From CAWBQO01 sp963790965 (GTDB lineage Bacteria; Bacteroidota; Rhodothermia; Rhodothermales; DASSAV01): DNA of 64,000 bases. The notes under the pieces are model-generated. The model had not been told where the DNA came from. It worked only from the letters and a program-made list of their open reading frames with translations, and did not search any database. Numbering within the stretch: position 1 is the first letter of the stretch; every line of letters begins with the position of its first letter. The position numbers and the translations under genes are program-made. Positions 58,318 to 64,000 of this stretch are shown in pieces. The stretch lies in the NCBI GenBank assembly GCA_963790965.1, contig CAWBQO010000006.1:372001-436000 (forward strand), read 5' to 3'.

Positions 58318-60873
58318 CTACTCGCCGCCCTCTTGCGCGCTCCCCTGCCGCCGGCGGTTGTAGGCGAGTCCGAGCAGCACTACGATGCCGCCGTAAACAA
58401 GAATGGTCGAGATCAGCGTCAGCCAGAACGCCGACCTTTCGGTGGCGGGTTCGAAGCGCATCTCGAGGCGGTGCGAACCTTCGGGGACTGCCACGCCGCG
58501 GAGCAGATAGTCGACCCGGTGTATCGGCACTGGCTGCCCGTCCAGGTACGCGTTCCATCCGGCCGGGTAGTAGATCTCACTGGCGACGAACAAGCGCGGC
58601 GCGTCGGTAGCGACCTGCCACTCGATAGCGTCCGGCTCGTAGGACTGCAGCGTGACGCTTGCGGTGCTGCCGGCGTCGATAGCGGTGGTTTGAAGATCGA
58701 GCGGCTCCGGGAGGATAGCGACCTCGCGCGGGTCGAAGGCAGGACTGCGAAGGCGCGCCCACGTCTCCTCGGCGGAGGCGATCACCTCCGTTCTCCCCAC
58801 AAAGAAGGCGCGCGGCGCGGCGTCGGTGTTCTTCAGCACCAGCATTCCCTGGCTGCCCTGGAACACCGGCTCGGTGCCGGGAAGGACGCCCGGCGCGATG
58901 ATGTAGCGCGTATTGAGCAGATCCAGCGCGGATTCGTTCGGCATTCCGGTCCGCGGGTCGAAGAGGACATTTTCGGCAAAGTCCTGGTAAAGCCGCAGCT
59001 TGGCTGCGCTGTAACCTCCGACGGATTCGTAGTAGTAGGATGGCCGCGCGTTTGTGATCGGGTTGTTGCTTTCGAACGAAAGCACGCGAAAATGCCCCAG
59101 CCCACCGTCCGTTCGCTGCTGCTCGGTCAGGAACTGGTCAAAGTCGTAGTTGGGAATCTGCGCCGCCACGTCGGGCGCGGGCGCAAGCATGTCCTTGTTG
59201 AAATAGCGCCGGTCGACGCCCCAGAGGTCCACGATAACGAGCAGCGCGAGCGCCACCTGTACGGCCCAGTGCGGCAGCGCCCCACGCCGGAAGAAGAAGA
59301 GCACCGCCGCCGCAAAGAGCAGAAACACCAGCGTCCGAATGGTGTCCTGCCGGAACGCCTCCACGCGCGGACCCGCAACCTGCGCCGACAGGTACTGGCG
59401 CGTGGTCTGCACCGCCTGCGGACTATCGGGCGCTATTTGAAGCTGCTGCGCGACGGCTGCTTTCGTCTGCTCAAACTCGTTCGGGCGCTCAAAGCTCAGG
59501 AGGCTGCTTCCGAAGAGCAGGAGAATGAGGACGGGAACGGCTACGACGCCCAGGGCGATGAGGCCGGCGTTCATGTCGCGCCGGTCCGCCTCCGCGGACT
59601 CGTCCCGGCGAGCAACGCGCGCGAGGCCGATCCCGGCGAGCACGGCCAGCACGAGGGCTACGGCGCTAAGCCAGGTTTCCGGCACCCGAAAAGAGCTGAA
59701 GAGCGGGAAGTAGTCGAAGAATGGCCGGTTTAAGAGCGGGAAATACTCTCCGAGAGAGAACAGCATCATCACGACGGCGGCGATGCCGAGTGCCAGACCC
59801 GCAGGCTTCCGTCCGCGCCAGACGCCCACGATGGCCAGCGCGATCACGATACCGCCGACGTAGTGCGGTCCGGCGGTGAAGGGCTTTGGCCCCCAGTAGA
59901 GCGCCCCTTCTCCGCCGAAGATGTTCGCGACGAGCAGCGTCAACAGCTCGCCGAAGCCCTGGCTCCAGGCCATCGCGTAGGACCAGTCCAGGCCGCCGCC
60001 CCCGGCGACCGCTCCGGCTGCCGCGCCGCGCTGCGTGAACGCCTTGTACTCAGCCATGACCAGGTAAGGCTGCGCGACCATCGCGACGCCGAGCACTGCG
60101 CCGAGCAGCAGCCACAGCGTAGCGAGGCCGATGGTCTTAAGCTCTCCCGCCCGCGCCGCGAAGACCAGCGCCACGATCCACCAGATCCCGATGATCCACC
60201 CGATGTAGTAGGTGATTTGGATGTGGTTTGCGCGCAGGTTGAGGGCGAGGGCGGCCGCGAAGAGGAGTCCGGAGAGGAGGTTCGGGCGGCGCAGGGCGTG
60301 GGCGAAGGCCAGCAGCAGCCACGGCGCGTAGCAGAGAGCGATGAACTTGGTATTGTGCCCCGTTACGAGGATAAGCATCATGTACGTCGTCAGTCCGAAC
60401 GCGGCTGCGGAGAAGACGGCGGAAAGCTTTTCGCGGGTGAGGTGGTACACGAGCGCGTAGGTGCCCGCGAGCAGCACGAAGAAGTGCGAGGTTGGCCACA
60501 GAAATGAGCGCAGGAGCGTCAGCAAGCTGTCGATCTGGGGCACCGACGACAGGTAGGAGATCGTGTAGACCGGCATTCCGCCGAAGGCGTTCGGCAGCCA
60601 GAGCGGCCGCTCGCCGGTACGCTTGGTGGCCTCCAGGATGCCCTGGGCCATGGACCGCCAGTTCACCGTGTCGCTGCCGATGATCGAAAGCCCGGAGAAG
60701 TGCACCGGCGCGAAGAAGAGCAGCGAGAGCAGCAAGAGCGCGCCGAGACACGCCAGATGCTGCGTGCGCGGGGCAAGCCGGTCCCACCATGTTTCCGGCT
60801 TCTCCGGAGCGCGCCGCGTGTGGTGAACGGCGTCATGCGGCCGCCGGCCGGTGTTGCGGGACTTACGGGCCAT
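58318..60873 (-). CDS. YfhO-family integral membrane protein (probable membrane glycosyltransferase)
   Basis: 851 aa with about a dozen transmembrane helices and a large extracytoplasmic C-terminal part. YfhO features: an early loop IIGSDTVNWRSMAQGILEATKRTGERPLWLPNAFGGMPVYT, GHNTKFIALCYAPWLLLAFA, and in the periplasmic part DLLNTRYIIAPG and a final beta domain (SEIYYPAGWNAYLDGQPVPIHRVDYLLRGVAVPEGSHRLEMRF). Characterised relatives act as GT-C-like enzymes glycosylating cell-wall polymers from polyprenyl-phosphate sugars; that role is inferred. First gene of the glycan cluster. Confidence 0.85.
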   Translation of the reverse strand: MARKSRNTGRRPHDAVHHTRRAPEKPETWWDRLAPRTQHLACLGALLLLSLLFFAPVHFSGLSIIGSDTVNWRSMAQGILEATKRTGERPLWLPNAFGGMPVYTISYLSSVPQIDSLLTLLRSFLWPTSHFFVLLAGTYALVYHLTREKLSAVFSAAAFGLTTYMMLILVTGHNTKFIALCYAPWLLLAFAHALRRPNLLSGLLFAAALALNLRANHIQITYYIGWIIGIWWIVALVFAARAGELKTIGLATLWLLLGAVLGVAMVAQPYLVMAEYKAFTQRGAAAGAVAGGGGLDWSYAMAWSQGFGELLTLLVANIFGGEGALYWGPKPFTAGPHYVGGIVIALAIVGVWRGRKPAGLALGIAAVVMMLFSLGEYFPLLNRPFFDYFPLFSSFRVPETWLSAVALVLAVLAGIGLARVARRDESAEADRRDMNAGLIALGVVAVPVLILLLFGSSLLSFERPNEFEQTKAAVAQQLQIAPDSPQAVQTTRQYLSAQVAGPRVEAFRQDTIRTLVFLLFAAAVLFFFRRGALPHWAVQVALALLVIVDLWGVDRRYFNKDMLAPAPDVAAQIPNYDFDQFLTEQQRTDGGLGHFRVLSFESNNPITNARPSYYYESVGGYSAAKLRLYQDFAENVLFDPRTGMPNESALDLLNTRYIIAPGVLPGTEPVFQGSQGMLVLKNTDAAPRAFFVGRTEVIASAEETWARLRSPAFDPREVAILPEPLDLQTTAIDAGSTASVTLQSYEPDAIEWQVATDAPRLFVASEIYYPAGWNAYLDGQPVPIHRVDYLLRGVAVPEGSHRLEMRFEPATERSAFWLTLISTILVYGGIVVLLGLAYNRRRQGSAQEGGE

Positions 60874-60930
60874 AGTCAGGGAACGATAGGAAACGGGGTC
60901 GCGGCGGAGTGGTAAAGGCGCGACCGGAAT

Positions 60931-61218
60931 TCAGGAGATGACCTTTGGTACTCGGAAGAAAGCCTCATCCGCGTCGGGGGCCGGACGGAGGGCTTCTTCC
61001 CGGCTGATGCGCTCTTTGACGACGTCCGGCCGGTCCACGTTGTAGAGATCGAGCACATGCTGCATCGGCGGCACGCCCGTCGTGTCGAGTTCGTTCAGCT
61101 TCGCCATAAAGTCGAGGATGCGGCTCATCTCGCCGGCCAGCCGGGACTCGTCCTCTTCCGAAAATTGAAGCCGCGCAAGCGAGGCGATGTGGCGAACCGT
61201 TTGGACGGAGATGGACAT
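60931..61218 (-). CDS. gatC: Asp-tRNA(Asn)/Glu-tRNA(Gln) amidotransferase subunit C
   Basis: 95 aa, the normal size for GatC. Helical N-terminus TVRHIASLARLQFSEEDESRLAGEMSRILDFMAKLNELDTTGVPPMQHVL and the C-terminal DRPDVVKERISREEALRPAPDADEAFFRVPKVI are diagnostic. It stabilises the GatAB transamidation complex that makes Gln-tRNA or Asn-tRNA. gatA and gatB are not in the window. Confidence 0.95.
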   Translation of the reverse strand: MSISVQTVRHIASLARLQFSEEDESRLAGEMSRILDFMAKLNELDTTGVPPMQHVLDLYNVDRPDVVKERISREEALRPAPDADEAFFRVPKVIS

Positions 61219-61236
61219 CTTCCCGTGGAGAATGGA

Positions 61237-62082
61237 TTAGTAGTCGTTTGGGTCGAGCGGAGCCTGCCGCTGCCGCTCGGCGCGGGCGCGCTCCTTTTCG
61301 GCCTTTGACAGGGAAGATACGTATTCCTCCAGTCTTCCCTCCATTACGGCGCGCACCTGGTTGGCAAGCGCAAGCGCATCGCCGCGCCGGAGGCCCTCGG
61401 TTGGGATGGGCGCGTCCAGTACCATGCGGATGGTGCCTCCGGCCGCCACTTTGTCCTGCTCGTTGAGCAGGCGGTAGGCGTTCAGGATGGTGACCGGCAC
61501 GACCGGGACTCCTGCCTCGATGGCGAGCAGGAACGCGCCCCGCTTGAAGGGACCCATGACGGGCGAGTAGGAGCGCGCGCCTTCGGGAAAGACAAGCACG
61601 GACGTTCCTGCCCGGATGCGGCGGCCGGCTTCGCGCATACTCTCCAGCGACCGCCTCGGCGTGCTCCGGTCGATGTAGATGGAAGGCGAGTGGCGGATGG
61701 CGGTACTCATCAGCGGCACGCGCTTTAGCTCGGCCTTGGCGATGAAGCCGAATGCCTGCGGCAGCGCGGCCGCCAGCGCCAGAATATCTGCCGCTACCTG
61801 GTGATTCGCGATAAAGACGTGCGGCCGCGCCGCGTCGAGGCGCGCGTTCATCTGCAGATCGACACGCACGCCGAGGCCGTGAAGACTCGACCGGCCCCAC
61901 CGGCCCGCCCAGCGGTAGAACGTACCGGGCGAGGGGTCACGCCGGTGCGCCGCGATCTGGCCGATACTCGCCGGAACGGTCATGAGCGAGACCCACAGCG
62001 CTCCCCAGCCAAAGCGCAACCGCGCGTTGAGCGTCGGCGGAGGTCCCCAGCCGTCCGGATCATTTTGCTCGTCGCTTGCCAT
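61237..62082 (-). CDS. 1-acylglycerol-3-phosphate acyltransferase (PlsC family)
   Basis: 281 aa. Acyltransferase block I HX4D is NHQVAADIL, block III is VFPEGARSYSPVMGPFKRGAFLLAIEAGVPVVPVT, and the intermediate IAKAELKRVPLMSTAIRHSPSIYIDRS fits block II. One N-terminal hydrophobic segment. It acylates lysophosphatidate to phosphatidate at the inner membrane. Lies 18 nt upstream of gatC on the same strand and 12 nt downstream of the TIM-barrel gene, so an operon is likely. Confidence 0.92.
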   Translation of the reverse strand: MASDEQNDPDGWGPPPTLNARLRFGWGALWVSLMTVPASIGQIAAHRRDPSPGTFYRWAGRWGRSSLHGLGVRVDLQMNARLDAARPHVFIANHQVAADILALAAALPQAFGFIAKAELKRVPLMSTAIRHSPSIYIDRSTPRRSLESMREAGRRIRAGTSVLVFPEGARSYSPVMGPFKRGAFLLAIEAGVPVVPVTILNAYRLLNEQDKVAAGGTIRMVLDAPIPTEGLRRGDALALANQVRAVMEGRLEEYVSSLSKAEKERARAERQRQAPLDPNDY

Positions 62083-62094
62083 GGGCAGTCTCGT

Positions 62095-62883
62095 TTAACG
62101 AGCTTTTCGAATCATCGCAATGAGTCGCGAGGAATCGTTGAGGCCCTGTTTTGGTTTCGGTTCGATCTCCAGATTAAGACTAAGAGGGCCGTCGAAGCCG
62201 GAGCGGCGAAGGGCAAACAGCGTCTCCTGCCACCCGACTTCGCCTTCGCCGAAGGCGGCGGCCGTCCATGCTTCTCCCCGGCCGCTTCCATCGGCGCAGC
62301 GCACAAAGGCGACGCGCCCGGAGAGCGCCGCGAGGCCGTCCGTCGAGGACTCTCCGGCGCGAAGCGCATCGGCGGGATGCCAGGCTGCCTTTACCGAAGG
62401 AAGGTTCACCTCGTCGAGGAGAGACGCGAGCGCGGTGCCGGTCCTCACGCGGCCGTCCCATTCGTTCATCACCGCGAGGACGAGGCCCGCATCCGCGACC
62501 GCCTTACCGGCACGCTGCAGGGCTTCCGCCGTGATCGACGCCGCCGCCGGATCGTCGTTTCCTGCCGGGAAAGCGGAGGCAAGGATGATGCGACAATCCG
62601 TGCGCCGGCAAAAGTCAATGGTCTCGCGCAGCGCAGCGATTTCGTTGAGCCAGCCGACGCGGTCGGCCGTTTCGCCTTCGAAGAGGCCGGGCATGACGGC
62701 CATGAGCGGAAGCTCGTTCTCTTCGAGCCTGCGCCGAAGCTTGCCTTCGTTGACATACGGCACCCGTTCGCCCGGCCCACCGACCGTCCGCAGTTCGACG
62801 CCTTCAAGGCCCCAGAGGAGGGTGTAGTGGAGCGCGCGGTCGAGGTCGCTCGTCAGCGAGTCGGTAAGCCAGCAGGGAAGCAT
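62095..62883 (-). CDS. sugar phosphate isomerase/epimerase-like TIM-barrel protein
   Basis: 262 aa. AP-endonuclease-2/xylose isomerase-like barrel: LWGLEGVELRTVGG near the start, ETIDFCRRTDCRIILASAF, GLVLAVMNEWDGRVRTGTALASLL, PSVKAAWHPADALRAG, and a final SLNLEIEPKP. The 'E-x-H'-type ligands of typical metal isomerases are only partly matched (N-E-W where N-E-x-H is common), so activity is uncertain. Between an M28-like gene and plsC on one strand. Confidence 0.78.
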   Translation of the reverse strand: MLPCWLTDSLTSDLDRALHYTLLWGLEGVELRTVGGPGERVPYVNEGKLRRRLEENELPLMAVMPGLFEGETADRVGWLNEIAALRETIDFCRRTDCRIILASAFPAGNDDPAAASITAEALQRAGKAVADAGLVLAVMNEWDGRVRTGTALASLLDEVNLPSVKAAWHPADALRAGESSTDGLAALSGRVAFVRCADGSGRGEAWTAAAFGEGEVGWQETLFALRRSGFDGPLSLNLEIEPKPKQGLNDSSRLIAMIRKAR

Positions 62884-62897
62884 GGAATGATTCGTCT

Positions 62898-64000
62898 TTA
62901 CTCGGGTTGGGCGAGTGTCGGCACGTGGCGGCCGGTGGTGGGATAGAGCGGTTCGGGTGCCACCGTCTCTTCAAGCAGGCGGTCCATGGTCTGGGCCGCA
63001 AGCGAAAGGGCCGTCTCGGCGTTCGAAGGCTGCACGGCTACGCCGGGAGTCGCCGCGCCCGGATCAACGACGATGAGGCGAATGCCATAGGGTTCGAGGA
63101 GGGCGCGCGCCTCGGGCACATCTTCGTGCGAGAGGCCAATGAAGATGACTGCGCGGGTTGAAGACAGCGCCCACAGCGGGCGTTCGACGTAGGCGCGCAG
63201 ACCCTCGACGCCGCCGTCCAGCACCCCGAAGAGAACCGTCCGGTCCGGCATGGTGCCGTAGCGCGAGAAGTAGCTCATCGACCGGGCGACCTCCAGCAGC
63301 GCAGCGACGCCGGTTTCGGGCACCTTTGCGGCACCTGTGGGCGTTCGGTAGTGCAGCCGGGCGCACACGAGCACCAGTTCAGAAGAATACTTGGGATATC
63401 CGCCGGCAAGAAAGCCGAAGAGGTTCGTCAGAACGGCCGGTGGCGCGGTTCGCGCGCCGACGCGCAGCAACATGGGCTGCGGCAAAGGACCGTCGGCCGG
63501 GCTTGCCGTGTCCGCCGGGTCGCCAAACACGCGCCGAGAGGCGTCCGGCGAGACCCGCAGCACGAACAGCCCGGCAAGGGTCCGCAAGCGCCGGGCAGGC
63601 TCTGGCTGATCCTCTATGACGACGAGCGGCACGCCGAGCGCTTGCAGCCTCCGCAGCCGCGAAGTAGAGGCGGCGTCCGAGGAAAGGATCACGGCCGTAT
63701 GCGCCTTTGTGGCGGGCGCAAGCGAACCGATCGCCTCGTCGGTGGGGGCGTGGTAGCGGTGCGTGATGGTGGCGCTGCCTACGTCCGAGCGTTCATCCGG
63801 CTCATAATCGATGCCGGGACGCAGTGCGAGTTCGCCGGCGGCGAGCGCGCCGAAGAAGTTGCCGGCCGGACCGGCTCCGAAGACGCGGAACGGCACGCGG
63901 AAGCTTTCGCCGAGCGCCGGTTGCAGTTCAAATACGTGCATCTGCGCCTCAATGTACGCGGCCGCTTCCAGCGTGGCATCCCCGGCGCGCGAAGAGTCGC
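62898..64000 (-). CDS. M28-like peptidase-fold protein, 5' end outside window, metal ligands apparently lost
   Basis: The frame stays open to the right edge (residues SSRAGDATLEAAAYIEAQMHVFELQP precede the ATG at 63941), so the gene begins outside the window. The order fits M28 aminopeptidases: N-terminal helix, PA-like insert (about 80-150 from the ATG), then the catalytic alpha/beta part. However the expected 'G-A-H-x-D' reads LVCARLHYRT, 'G-A-x-D-N-A-S-G' reads AAKVPETG, and 'D-G-E-E-x-G' reads LDGGVEG. All readable zinc ligands are replaced. Either a non-catalytic relative or a different fold member. Confidence 0.7.
   Translation of the reverse strand, partial: DSSRAGDATLEAAAYIEAQMHVFELQPALGESFRVPFRVFGAGPAGNFFGALAAGELALRPGIDYEPDERSDVGSATITHRYHAPTDEAIGSLAPATKAHTAVILSSDAASTSRLRRLQALGVPLVVIEDQPEPARRLRTLAGLFVLRVSPDASRRVFGDPADTASPADGPLPQPMLLRVGARTAPPAVLTNLFGFLAGGYPKYSSELVLVCARLHYRTPTGAAKVPETGVAALLEVARSMSYFSRYGTMPDRTVLFGVLDGGVEGLRAYVERPLWALSSTRAVIFIGLSHEDVPEARALLEPYGIRLIVVDPGAATPGVAVQPSNAETALSLAAQTMDRLLEETVAPEPLYPTTGRHVPTLAQPE

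Noticed and set aside
54154..61218. The glycan gene cluster as a novel system
   Set aside because: YfhO, GT4 transferases, methyltransferase and flippase in overlapping order are an ordinary surface-polysaccharide cluster.

Overview
The window is high-GC bacterial chromosome and most likely belongs to a marine or halophilic member of the Rhodothermota (Bacteroidota-related). The evidence is a 2.7-kaa SprA (type IX secretion), a bacterial PcrB/GGGP-type prenyltransferase, a dnaX-ybaB-recR cluster, CcmF, GatC, and promoters of the TTG / TAnnTTG Bacteroidota form in the accessory region. Most genes are on the minus strand and housekeeping in character. No database search could be run, so family names rest on motifs I can read.

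Layout. 0-7.3 kb: partial RoxA-like ribosomal oxygenase, amidohydrolase, PcrB, a c-type cytochrome lipoprotein, an alkaline-phosphatase-superfamily metalloenzyme, an SDR, small membrane proteins and tRNA-Ser(UGA). 7.3-17.5 kb: a chromosomal integron cassette array without a functional integrase (CALIN-like). It has about fourteen cassettes read on the minus strand, lower in GC than the flanks, encoding DUF1232, EcsC-like, DUF6978+DUF1828/1829, HEPN-like, DUF6998, DUF1801 and DUF433-type products plus unknowns. 18-30 kb: AcuC-type deacetylase, MscS channel, SDR and giant SprA, followed on the other strand by recR, ybaB and dnaX. 32.8-50 kb: a hydrophobic secreted unknown, a WbpM/PglF-type sugar dehydratase, a repeat-rich 1.5-kb intergenic region, CTP synthase, HPP protein, an intact IS3-family element, PAP2 phosphatase, an FAD/Fe-S oxidoreductase, a glycosyltransferase, CcmF, a Dabb protein and a broken DNA methyltransferase. 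50.6-64 kb: EamA transporter, YbbR, then a glycan-export cluster (YfhO, three glycosyltransferases, methyltransferase, Wzx-type flippase) in overlapping order, followed by GatC, PlsC, a TIM-barrel isomerase and an M28-like protein that appears to have lost its metal ligands.

The most striking structure is inside the cassette array. A module of about 240 bp, made of an attI-like end, a cassette promoter (TTG-N20-TAnnTTG reading into the cassettes) and the first 23 codons of an integron integrase, occurs three times almost unchanged inside the array. A fourth, diverged copy lies at its right end. Each of the three internal copies is cut at the same intI codon and joined there, as if by site-specific recombination, to the attC of the neighbouring cassette. 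The module therefore behaves like a promoter-bearing cassette and re-supplies an outward promoter about every 1.4-3 kb. This is read directly from the sequence. Its mobility and function are inference.

Other notable points: a cassette gene whose stop was lost from the attC core and now reads through attC into an ATGA overlap with the next cassette; several cassettes that take their stop codon from the attC core; a two-gene overlapping DUF6978/DUF1828 cassette; an inverted pair of GCAGAG-type intergenic repeats; and a second dispersed repeat present at 37.6 and 41.8 kb in opposite orientations.
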